From Notospermus geniculatus (taxonomy: Eukaryota > Nemertea > Pilidiophora > Heteronemertea > Lineidae), in NCBI GenBank assembly GCA_002633025.1, contig NMRB01000601.1:212940-276939 (forward strand): a stretch of 64,000 bases of DNA. Reading direction: 5' to 3'. The stretch's first letter is position 1. Every line of letters starts with the position of its first letter. Made by a program: the position numbers and the translations under genes. The notes beneath the pieces were generated by a model that worked only from the letters and a program-made list of their open reading frames with translations, was not told the DNA's origin and ran no database searches. Positions 43,849 to 54,593 of the stretch are shown one piece after another.

Positions 43849-44590
43849 GGAGATGGTTGAAGCTTAATGATCTCAAGGGCAACGATGACAAGACAGAATT
43901 CCTGATTATAGCGCCTAAGCGACAGCTGGCTAAACTTGAACCTCTCCCCCAGATCCAGATTCGATCAGCTTATGTTTCTTCTTCTTCTCATGTTCGTAAT
44001 CTTGGGGCCCATTTTGACAGTAAAGCCTAGTTTATACTTCGACGCACGACCATCGCCGGCGACCGACGCGCAATCTTGCGTTCGATGCCGACCCCTCGTG
44101 CGTTTTGGTCGGCGTCCGCGTCGCTAAAGTACCCTGGACTATGAATCAATGAAAGGGTCACACCAAAGACGCGCGGCAAAAAGTGACGCTCGCTCGCTTG
44201 CCGCGCGTCTTTGGTGTGACCCTTATCCATTGAACCTATTTTACCCGGCGGTGAACGCACGTCGTTTTTCGCCGTCGCGGCCCGCGCCACGGTTTTGGTG
44301 TGAAGGGGCCTTTAGACCACAGAAGTCTCTACATCGGATGAGTGCTGCTCGGTAGAACTAAATCCCGGTATTAGGTCCGCGTGTGCCGTCCAGCAGGCTG
44401 CGGTCCTCGGAAGATCCCTGGCTGGCTGTTGGCTGTATCACGGTCTAGGGAAGTACGGGGATCGCAGTCTGTGTGTGATGGCGCCCAGGCTGTGGAACTC
44501 ACTCCCACTCTGGATGCGTGAGCTCTATCTCAAGACACAAATCGCTTTAAATTTTTAAAGACGGAGCTGTTTAACGCGGCACCACTTCTG
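43849..44590 (+). mobile_element. Non-LTR retrotransposon reverse-transcriptase remnant, interrupted
   Basis: Positions 43849-44020 encode RWLKLNDLKGNDDKTEFLII and, further on, VRNLGAHFDS, the late palm segment of CR1/L2-like LINE reverse transcriptases. Positions 44400-44560 encode GDRSLCVMAPRLWNSLPLWM, the usual RT C-terminus. Between them sits a 300-bp inverted-repeat element (44021-44330). The frame is broken, so this is a dead copy. Confidence 0.75.
44021..44330. mobile_element. Nested palindromic element inside the LINE remnant
   Basis: GC-rich, with a strong inner hairpin whose arms contain AAGGGTCACACCAAAGACGC (44154-44223) and outer arms that are partly complementary. The same insertion is at 62563-62870, so it predates the block copies. 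Confidence 0.55.
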
Positions 44591-44936
44591 TTAATTTTAC
44601 TTGGATGTGATAGATGACAGACTTTTGGATGGTGCTTTTAATATCCTCAGTTTCTTTTTCAAATGTTTTATCTTCATTTATTATCCTATTCTTATTGTAG
44701 TGCTTAGAAAATGTTTTTTCATTAGGCCACACTTTTTATATTTATTGGATTACGGATTTTTCAGGCCGAAACCTATGTAGGAGGGGAGGGAATAAAAATA
44801 AAAATAAAATACAAAAATCTTTGACTTTTTAATTTTTTCCCTAGTGTTACGTGCTATGCGTCACAGAAATTCAAGGGGGAGGGAATAAAAAAAGTGAAAT
44901 GTGGTAAAAAAGAAATAAAACCTTTTATTGATGCAA

Positions 44937-44937
44937 N
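44937..44937. other. Ambiguous base (N) at a probable contig join
   Basis: The LINE fragment on the minus strand starts directly after this N, and the sequence before it is an unrelated A-rich tail. This looks like a join. Confidence 0.7.
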
Positions 44938-45475
44938 CACCTGGATGAAATGAGACTATTGATGTCATCAAGTACTTTGTTCATCTCGTGATTATCATAT
45001 GAGACAGAGGTATACAACGTCTCGTACTTCTGAGACAGGTGGTTGCAGATGGCTTCTTGCCCGACACAACCATCCATGCTAGTGGGTAATTTGGGTGAGT
45101 TATGTGTGCCAGTTGTTCGTTTTATTTCTCTCCAGAAATTACCGTTATTTTCGACCAGCGACCTGGCTAAACTTTCAGCTGCGTGCTTTTCCTTATTTTT
45201 TCTTGCTGTTTTTATCGCAAGGTGATACTGTGCACGAGTGCGCCTTCGAATGTCAGCGATAACGCCGTTTCTCGGAGAACCATTGTCCTGCCAAAGAGTG
45301 TGCCAAAACATCGCACGCTTCTTATGTTGCTCAACAGTCTCATTCCATCCAGGTATAACCTTATTATTGTTATGCAGCGTGAGACGCTAATGTGGATGCA
45401 AGCCACAAGGCCTTCGTGTTATCACCATCCAGCGATTCCCGCCACTAACATGCCAAATATCTTGGCAAGCCAATG
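44938..45475 (-). mobile_element. LINE ORF2 fragment, region between endonuclease and RT
   Basis: The minus strand encodes VIPGWNETVEQHKKRAMFWH and then a stretch with TLWQDNGSPRNGV, RRRTRAQYHLAIK, NNGNFWREIK and SMDGCVGQEAICNHLSQKYE. This is the linker region of CR1/L2-type non-LTR elements. Only a fragment is present, cut by the N at one side. Opposite in orientation to the remnant at 43849. Confidence 0.75.
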
Positions 45476-45699
45476 AAGGACTCTGGTGTGCGCTGCCTGG
45501 AGTAAGATTCATACTTCTCTCCATTGCACATAACAGAAGATTATCCAAAGAATGAAGTAGAAGTTTGAGGTCAATAAAATATTTGTACTATATTTACATA
45601 TATTTACAAAAGAATACAAGGATTATGATCGCCACTGTGTTCCAATTTGGTTCTTTTTCAGAGACATATTTATATATTAAAGCAATTCGCTTTCAAATC

Positions 45700-45723
45700 N
45701 NNNNNNNNNNNNNNNNNNNNNNN
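45700..45723. other. Assembly gap (24 N)
   Basis: A run of 24 N followed at once by a C homopolymer, the usual cause of a sequencing break. Confidence 0.98.
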
Positions 45724-45946
45724 CCAAAGAACCCCCCCCCCCCCCCCCCCAGCACAAGCCACATGTAGACAGAGTCCTGCTTGTTTTTCCAAGGTATTTG
45801 ATCTCAAAATTTGATTATGTTGGCATCTAACACCTTCGGCCTATCTGTCCATGTCCCCTTGGCTTTTTAATCCTCAGATCATACAATGTTTAATTTAGTC
45901 ACCAGACATATGTACAAAACAGCAAGAATGGAGCAAAACTTTGTCA

Positions 45947-46016
45947 TCAGCTTTTCTTATTGTTCTGAATCTCCTCATATCCAAGGCTTTTCCAGTCTTC
46001 TTTGGCCATTAAGTTA
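45947..46016 (-). CDS. Possible terminal exon, minus strand
   Basis: On the minus strand a good acceptor (TTCTTCTTGTTTCAG) precedes T|AAC TTA ATG..., reading NLMAKEDWKSLGYEEIQNNK then KS and TGA. Composition looks protein-like. It is the last exon of an unknown gene whose upstream exons would lie at higher coordinates, where the duplicated block now starts. No partner found. Confidence 0.35.
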
Positions 46017-47376
46017 CTGAAACAAGAAGAAAAATATACCAGTAAGTTGAACTCCTAAGAAATTATTTTCAGAGAGCAGTAGAATGAAACCTCCCTTTGC
46101 AGACACCTCTCTCATGAGGACCTTTCTCAATTAGGAAGCCCTAGTTCATCACAAATTGATAATTTCTATGCATTTTGACAGTAGACTGTATTTCTGGTAC
46201 CACTAGTATAAATGCGTATCAAGAAAAGTGCTCACTGCTCCATCCTACACTGTAAATAATCCTTGGATTCTTGCCGACAGAGTGTGTTCTCAAAGTTCTT
46301 CTGGCGCAGACAGCGCATGTACTTCATCATGGGTGCTTTACATTCGCCTAAAAAAACAAGTGTGTGCACTGGGTCATATTCTCATAAGTAAATTTCTACA
46401 TAGGCCTATGTTAATATGATCCAGCAATCAAGCACAGTTCCTTAAGGGTTTAGGCATTTGCCCTCGTGTCACACCCCTTCCCTCCAAGTAAACATGGCAT
46501 TTGAAACATGAATCAATCCGACGTACGGAATTGGCACTTGACTATTGTTATCGCAGTTGTAGTTGGTGCTTACAATTGTGATAGAAGTGTGCCTCATCCC
46601 CTATCCCAATCCAATTACTATTGCCCCGAAAGGGTTCTGGCAAAGAGATGGGAAATTCTCAGCCACTTAAAGCCCAAATCTATTCGACTCGGCGCCATGA
46701 TACACCACTTATTGTCATAGGTTGCCACTTTAGTCTGCGATACCGTGTGATAATTCAATTATATCGCATTGCGACAATGCTTTTCACTGTGGAACTGTGA
46801 AGCGTGCATTTTTTCAAATTTCAACTGGTCATTTTGAGGTTGGTCATCTGATGGAGAATTACATGGATCAAATACAAAGGTAAAATTAGTAAATAGCTAG
46901 GCCTTTTCAGAATAGATCCGGAATAATAATAATAATGCATGAAACCACATGTCATTGCATAATGTTAATTAGGCAGCAACATATTTCTCCGTCCATTCCT
47001 GTTCATTTTTTATGAGAAACAACTGGGTGGCTTGAAGCAGGCAGCTGCAGAAAATACACGAATATCACTTGAAATAAAATTTTAAACATTCCTAATAGTC
47101 TAATCCATACGAAAATCAATTGTTTATGGCATTTCCTACGTAACAAAGGCTTTCAATCCTCGGTTTGAACAACTCCAATTTGCCAAAATTCCTGATCGAA
47201 TGATTTTGTCAGTCAAATATTTCCTCTCGTATTTCATAACAGATGTAGTTGAACAACAAAGAATTTATAACCGCCACTTAATGTTGATAAGTATGTTCCA
47301 GTGACGCATTGGCATTCACTTCATTTTTCCAACAGCAATTTGAAATATATGCCCTCGCCGTTCGTCAGATATTAAT

Positions 47377-47524
47377 AGGGAGGTTTCGAAATCAAACGAT
47401 AAACGTAAACGTTAACGACAACTTTATTTTTGTACCGAAAATGCAGTGCAAAATCTGGTTAATGTGTAGTATGAAAAATAACGTTGTTAAAGTTTGGTTG
47501 ATCGTTTGATTTCGAAACCTCCCC
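47377..47524. mobile_element. Inverted-repeat element (family K), absent in copy 1
   Basis: Ends AGGGAGGTTTCGAAATCAAA and TTTGATTTCGAAACCTCCCC. Copy 1 near 29880-29890 reads ATATTAATGTGTAATTAC without it. The target duplication is too short to define (at most 2-3 bp). Confidence 0.75.
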
Positions 47525-48238
47525 ATTGTGTAATTACAACCGATTAATGTATATTTGAAAAATTTGTTTATATTTTATTTTTTTATGATTTTTTATTTTT
47601 ATTTTTATTATTTATTGTATGTACATGTACATGTACATTGTATAAGCGATTATTTGTATATTTCAATTTTATTTACTAGTATTTTTTTTTTTTATTCATT
47701 TATCATAATGTCCATTTTCAGATTCAGCCACTTTGAGAATTTAAAAAGAATTGGATGTGAATTGAAAAAAAACTTAAAAGATTTTCACTGCATACCAGTG
47801 ACAATTTCATGAAAACTTCTATAAAATACAGCCGCCTTGCAATTTTTTTACACATTTCCAAATTCGAAAAAAATTGGCCTTAGGACTGAAAGAGTTAAGT
47901 ATCGAATAATTTCAGACCAACAATGTTACGCAATTTACCCATCAAAATTTGGCGGCGAGTGGCAGATCTTGATAAATCACGGAATATTAAAGATTTAATG
48001 CAAAATCAACGCAATTAAACCAGGATTAGTTCGAATCAGATGAAAGGATTTAAGATAATCGACTTAATTTAGAATCTTGACGTTATAAGCAGGTGTCGGT
48101 TTGATCGGACATTTTGACTTCTCATCACGTGCAATAGATTTATTCTACATTACACATAACCGCCAAAATGAAATGCAACAACCGTTTAAATAGATTATGC
48201 CACTCAAATACCGCCTAAAACGGCTTAATGGGTTTTTA

Positions 48239-50303
48239 CCAGGATCGTCAGTGACTCTGGCCGAAAGACTGGCAGGTAGGTAAACATTTGAACGAGATGG
48301 CGTGCTCGGGCATAACTCAGAATCAGAGGCATTGTCCTACACAGTATCCAGTATCCGCCACGCGTACCACGAATTAACGAGAAATGACCACAATCGTCAG
48401 AGATTAGTCTGGTAGATGCATATACATACGTACGACCGATTATACACTCGATGTAACCCCGCTTTCGGAGAATATACATGTATTTGTCTGAGGTAAAAGT
48501 GGTCTGATATCCTCCCACAACAAAGGTTTTTACCTCGCTCCTCTTCATCCATTCACACAGCAAGTACCGTAATGAGGAGCGACACCAAATCCCTGTTACT
48601 GGAGGATGTGGTAATGGATGTTGGCTTCCAATTGGTCAAACAATGGTTAAAAGTGCCACAAATGAATGACATGACTTCACCTCATTATTCATTGCTGACT
48701 TTTAATTCCAATAACCTATACTTCCAGACATCATTTTGGAAGCTCGTTACGGCGTTCACCGGAAGCAAAGACGGAGCAGGACTGCGTTTACCAACCAACA
48801 ACTTGCCGCGCTGGAGAAGACCTTCTCCAAGACGCATTATCCTGACGTGGTGATGCGGGAGAGACTGGCAATGATGACCAACCTACCTGAGGCCAGGATT
48901 CAGGTAAGTACATGTACATCTCAAGAAATCTAGGAATCCGTTACTAACACGAGGTCAAAAGTTGCCCACGCCAACTTGCGCCTGAAGACATTATGGTAAT
49001 ATGGCAGTATTTTCTTCCTCAGGTTTGGTTCAAGAATCGCCGCGCCAAATACAGAAAGAAGCAGAAGGCAATAAGACACGAACAACTAAATAAGGCAGTG
49101 TCGAGTAGTAGTGGTGGTGGCACAAGTGCAGAGAGCAAGGTCGAAGAATCCGATGGGTCCAAGTCCGGTTCTGAACAAGGCGATGAAGAACAGAATGATG
49201 AGGACGGATCGGTTCAAGCAACTGGCGGATCTGTGGACACTGTGGACGAGACCAGGCAGGAGAATGCATCGGCTGGTGAGTATACCGTTGCGTCAGAGTC
49301 ATGGATTGCGTCACATCAGCTTGTTTCAGATCGAGGTTGTGGTTGCGATTTCGGCGGAAGTGCGCAGATCTGCGAATTCGAGATTCGTCTATAGGAAGGA
49401 TAAAATAGGCTGCAAGAAGACCTAAACGTTGTCATTCTCAGAGATCGGTTCAGAAGCTGGCGACTTCATTGATTCGATGGTGTTTCTTATTCTGAACATA
49501 TTTCTCAAATCCTGATCGTTCCAGAGCTGCCAAATGCCAGTGAAAGTAAACAAGATCAAACGGAAGATAAGAGCTCGAGTGACTCCGGCCGGGATGGTAT
49601 CTGGAGGATAGAAAGTTTGCTTGGAGACAAATACAAAGGTAAAATTGCATTCATATCTACAGACACCAAATAGAAGCCTGCATTGTCAATTTCAACAAGA
49701 CGTATTCAATAGCACATTCAGTACATACTGCGGTCGCGGAGTTACATTTTTTTGATATAATAGACATATGGCGTAGTCCTACTGACTTTATAAGTCTTTC
49801 ACGAATATCTGCCCAGATGCCAAAAATCCTACCACTGCATTCAATACTGTTGTCAAGGCAAACCTAATCCTCACATTCTATTTTAAATTTCAGATCGCTC
49901 ATCACCAACAAGACCAGCACAAGTCGGCCTCCTTCGCGCGCCGCCATATTGGACACCAGGGATGTTACCATTACGTCATCAAGATGTCGGCCTCAATTTC
50001 AATCCCGGGGAATTACCTCAACTGCCGCTGCCGTATCACCCGATGTGTTCAAATCCAGCCGCAGCACTACAGTATTCCACGCAAATGCAGCAATACGCGT
50101 GGCAACATTTCTATGCTCAAATGCAGCCCCATCTATATTCTTCTGCCCGCGTAAAGACATCCAGTGACTCGTCAAGTGGCGAAAGTGGAACTCTTACATG
50201 TACCTCAAGTGAAATGAAGGATGACGCACTGAGTACAAGCATCGAAAACCTGCGCATGCGTGCGAGGCAGCACGAAGCTTCGATGTCGAAAAATGATAAT
50301 TAA
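48239..50303 (+). pseudogene. Dmbx: Dmbx copy 2, start exon deleted
   Basis: Only the last 37 bp of exon 1 remain (48239-48275). Exons 48728-48903, 49023-49275, 49525-49638 and 49894-50303 match copy 1 in length and phase. The homeodomain is identical in sequence. The linker differs by an extra Ser, one fewer Glu and an Ala-to-Val change. Removal of 30577-31668 takes the ATG, 5' UTR splice acceptor and proximal upstream region, so as drawn it cannot make the family N-terminus. From exon 4 on it appears identical to copy 1, unlike its 5' half. That mixture suggests an assembly composite. Confidence 0.75.
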
Positions 50304-50939
50304 CATTCAAACTAATATAGTCAGAAATCTATGACTCTCCAGTGATCAACACAAAAAAAACATTTTGAAAAAATTTTGGTTTTTCGCACGATTGTTGTTC
50401 TTATTTCGATGAATTTCTTAAATATTTAAATTCCTTAATTGTCGTACATGTACGTAGGACAAACCTTGTGTTTTACTCGGGTTACCTGTACCTCATCAAA
50501 GACGGGTAAATCACAAAACAATCTGTATTTTGTGAATTGGTACGATTATTTTCTGGGGTTTTCCTTTCCCGCGATGTAACGGGTCAGGCCTACCCGTTTT
50601 TCCTCGTTTTGGTGTTATACATGTACGTACCTGTATATTTATTATGATACCGACATTCGTTGAAAATTGGCGTAACAGATGTCTGAATAAATGACATTAT
50701 TACACAATTGCATTGTTCATCTACTTTTACTTCAATGTTTCATTTTGATAATCCTATTCTTTGAATTCATCACCAAGCGGATGATATGGTAACTAATGGT
50801 AATGCTAATGCGGATGGTAATGTTTCCTTTCAAGAGTAATGGTGATGCGAATGGTAATGTTTCCTTTCAAGAGTAATGGTGATGCGGATGGTAATGTTTC
50901 CTTTCAAGAGTAATGGTGATGCGAATGGTAATGTTTCCT

Positions 50940-50940
50940 N
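50940..50940. other. Single N marking a contig join
   Basis: Left of the N lies the 37-bp minisatellite after Dmbx copy 2. Right of it the sequence jumps back into the middle of the last Dmbx exon. The N is therefore a join between overlapping but unmerged sequences. Confidence 0.8.
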
Positions 50941-51292
50941 GACACCAGGGATGTTACCATTACGTCATCAAGATGTCGGCCTCAATTTCAATCCCGGGGA
51001 ATTACCTCAACTGCCGCTGCCGTATCACCCGATGTGTTCAAATCCAGCCGCAGCACTACAGTATTCCACGCAAATGCAGCAATACGCGTGGCAACATTTC
51101 TATGCTCAAATGCAGCCCCATCTATATTCTTCTGCCCGCGTAAAGACATCCAGTGACTCGTCAGGTGGTGAAAGTGGAACTCTTACATGTACCTCAAGTG
51201 AAATGAAAGATGACGCACTGAGTACAAGCATCGAAAACCTGCGCATGCGTGCGAGGCAGCACGAAGCTTCGATGTCGAAAAATGATAATTAA
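50941..51292 (+). pseudogene. Dmbx: Third copy of the Dmbx last exon (3' part)
   Basis: Begins inside the last exon (corresponding to 33378) and runs to the same stop, encoding the OAR motif. It differs from the other two copies by Ser-to-Gly (SSGGES) and by substitutions and indels in the 3' UTR. It leads directly into the second death-domain gene copy, so it is probably the true 3' end for that haplotype. Confidence 0.75.
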
Positions 51293-51967
51293 CATTCAAA
51301 CTAATAGTCAGAAATCTATGACTCTCCAGTGATCAGCACAAAAAAAAACATTTTGAAAAATTTTTGGTTTTTCGCACGATTGTTGTTCTTATTTTGATGA
51401 ATTTCTTAAATGTTTAAATTCCCAAATTGTCGTACGTAGGACAAACCTTGTGTTTTACTCGGGTTACCTGTACCTCATCAAAGACGGGTAAATCACAACA
51501 CAATCTGTATTTTGTGAATCGGTACGATTATTTTCCGGGGTTTTCCTTTCCCGCGATGTAACGGGTCAGGCCTACACGTTTTTCCTCGTTTTGGTTTATA
51601 CATGTACACCTGTATATTTATTATGAGACCGACGTTCGTTGAAAATTGGCGTAACAGATGTCTGAATAAATGATATTATTACACAACTGCATTGTTCATC
51701 TAATTTTACTTCTATGTTTCATTTTGTTAATCCTATTCTTTGAATTCCTCACCAAGCGGATGATATGGTAACTAATGGTAATGCTAATGCGGATGGTAAT
51801 GTTTCCTTTCAAGAGTAATATTGGTGATGCGAATGGTAATATTGGTGATGGCGAATGTTGATGCGAATGGTTGTGCTTTCAATGTTTATCAAACTGGTCG
51901 TCCGTCTGGACATACCGATTACGGGCTGAAAATGAACATCTCGTCATGAACTTTGCTTTTGATAAGT

Positions 51968-54569
51968 TTACTGAAGTTGATACTGAATCCGCCTGGTACC
52001 GTACATGCGGACAAGACTTCCGAAATTGTCTATGACGGCAATGTCGTTGTCTTCTTCAAATACTGCAAAGGTCTTTAATCCGTTGATGCCGTCTTCTTCA
52101 TTGAGGATGGGCCGACTGTTCTTGGTGTCAAACGTACGGTTTGAACCGTCACCTATGAAGGGAATTTGAATCAGCGTGTCCCTGTAACTGTTACTGACGA
52201 TCACGCCATCTTTTGAGGTACGAACGCAATAGAGGTCGGTACTATCGACGACAGCATGACAGACGTACGTTGAGGAAAGCTGCGACTGAAATCCAAAAAG
52301 AAACAAACGACCGTCATCGGTCATGGCGACGATCTCCTGATTCGCAGTGATTGCAATGTCGGAGTAGTTGTTGGTGACACCAGCCACAGCGTTCGGTAAA
52401 AACAGCGAGAATGTCTTCGCACCGTCCTTGTCGGTCTTTATATTGGCCCTGTACGTCACAATACTCCCCTTGTTGTTGTTGGTGTTCCAGAAGGCGATGG
52501 CAGCCCGAGAGTCTCTCAAAGCGATGCATTTCGGTTGATGCCGGAATCGAAACTGACCAGCTGGCTTGCCTTTCGCAGTAAAAAACATCAGGCAACGGTC
52601 ACCAACATCCCAAACAATTATCACATTCCCATAAGTAGCAATGCCACCAAGTTTTGACTTTCTAGCTTGTGGTACTTTGAACACGCGGCGAAAGGCAAAG
52701 CGCTTCCCGTCGAATATTCTTTGACATTCGTGGACCTCGATTTGAGAGTTGGCCTTGTCTAGGAGAACGATGTGACCTTCCTGAAGAAAGCAGATGCCGC
52801 CATATCTTGGCTCTCGTTTGTACTGTTTTATCGGTGATAATACCGACGCTATGTAGTTATATTCAAATATTCTGACTGGGTTCTCTTCTTCTGGTGGCGG
52901 TGCTTCAGGAAACCCGGACGTCTTGAAGGAGACCGGCGTAGCGACCACACTGTACGTTAGCATTGGTGGGATTTGGTTCGCAGTGCCATCAATACTCGGA
53001 GCCGGCCGCACAGAACTCTCCGCACTTTTCACCCGCGGGACGATCGTACCGAAGTCTCCGCGTATTCTTTCTGTTGGAATTGTAAGAAGTTGCTTTGGGG
53101 GCGTTAATTTTGGTGAGAGGAGTGGTGGGTCAATTGGCAGTTTCTGGCTCAAACCTGTAACAAAAATGACAAAGTCAGTGTGATAGAGGTTACACTTCAA
53201 CCTCACCATAAGGGGAGGGGCCAATGAATGTCGATCTCAGTGTGTAATTTTCCTGCTGCAGGTGCACTATTTCCCCGGTCCTGATCAAGATCTTGCTTAT
53301 GACTTTGGGACGAAAGTCGGAGTAGAGTCTTCTATTCAGAAAGAAAGAATTCGCAGTCCTGCAATACAGGCCTACATACTTGACTTGTCGAGCCTCAGCA
53401 TGGGTAGAGATCGTCTCATCGGCTCGAATTCTTCGTCGGCCCGAGCCATAAATCTCACTGCATCTCCCCTCTGCACCCTTCCGCTACTATCGTCAACAAT
53501 GATTTCCGATACAGACTTCGGTTTCTGGTAACTTTTGACCATGTCTGTAAAAGAAGTAGTCGGCAGAACTTCATTCAAGGGAAAAACACCTACCATCGTC
53601 GTATATGGAATTTATTTCTATCGGCAGCACCAACTACCGGTAGACGTAGACAGTATCTGATTAACGCCCTGCATCTTGCTCTGACGATGGTTCCAAATCA
53701 CTCCTTCTTCCCTTACTGAAGGGAGCGTAATCGAAGGGCGAACGTATTCTTGTGTTCGGAACTCTCTCCGTGGCATCAAACGAACAATGGGATTGGCGTT
53801 CGCGTTGGCGTTTCAGGGGCTTGGCGAAAACTCTCTAATCTTACCAATTACGTCCGTCAGACTCATCTCCTGGAGTACCTTTATCAGGTCTTCTAATGAA
53901 ACCTCTCCCATGTATAGTTCCTGCCAGTAAACCAAAGCCTGGTAGACGACCTCTGCTGGCCGCTTGTGCCTGTGTAAGTTGACGACATCTTGGATCTCTG
54001 TTTGTGAGACGCCGAGCTTCTTCAGTACCGTTCTCCAGTGATTGGTCAGCAGGGGTGCGGCGGCAGCCAAGGCTTTAAGCCGATCTGGAGAGAAATGACT
54101 TCAGGAATAAAATTTACATGTAAGCACGTACATGTACGTGCATTCCTTTTATGCAAATATTCCACTCTGTCGTCATACATTCAGGCAGGGTTGAGGTCAG
54201 CACAAGGTGAACTTCCTCAATGAAGATCTTCATGCTCTACGGGGCTTCGCAAGAGCGTTCTCTCTGTGGACAAATCAACCATGGATAACAATGGGCAGTC
54301 GTTTGTATCATCGGTCTCAGTATAGTCCTGTGGAAACCAACGATGGTGAATTGCCAGTTTTAGAGAGCCAACTCACACGTCGAGAAAATCATATATTATA
54401 TCCATCCATAAAAGGATGAACAAATCGATGGAACCTCCACAGCTTCCTTCTGGGCTCTGGAGTGCCAAACACTGCTGCAAAGGCATTTACAGCCACTACG
54501 CAGGCCCAATCGATAATTTTTTGAATTTTTTATGACCCTGGACCTACCATCCCTTTCAATTTGTGACAT
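51968..54569 (-). CDS. Death-domain/NHL-like propeller protein, copy 2
   Basis: Exons 54548-54593 (tentative, ATG 54569), 53845-54084, 53380-53544 and 51968-53154, with the same lengths and phases as copy 1. The death domain is unchanged except for N to S near its end (EMSLTDVIG). The propeller exon differs at about eight residues in 400, for example TPNK to TPPK, LDVGD to WDVGD and NTNINKG to NTNNNKG. All open, so both copies look functional or allelic. Promoter side again faces the kinase gene. Confidence 0.8.
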
Positions 54570-54593
54570 TCCTCTTGCAACGAAGGGAGACCT

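Larger units (their letters stand above)
28992..44554. repeat. Large duplicated block, copy 1 (partner 46490-63092)
   Basis: Carries Dmbx, the death-domain gene, the kinase gene and a LINE remnant in the same order and orientation as the partner. Exon lengths are identical; introns and spacers differ by substitutions, microsatellite length and element insertions. Divergence varies along the block, and part of the Dmbx 3' half is identical in both. Confidence 0.9.
45476..46489. other. Unique spacer with assembly gap
   Basis: About 1 kb not found elsewhere in the window. It includes the N run, a poly-C tract at about 45731-45750 and a possible minus-strand terminal exon. It separates the two large block copies. 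Confidence 0.6.

Noticed and set aside
44027-44355. Arg-rich open frames on both strands
   Set aside because: They arise from a GC-rich palindromic element; no domain and no conservation of frame in the second copy.
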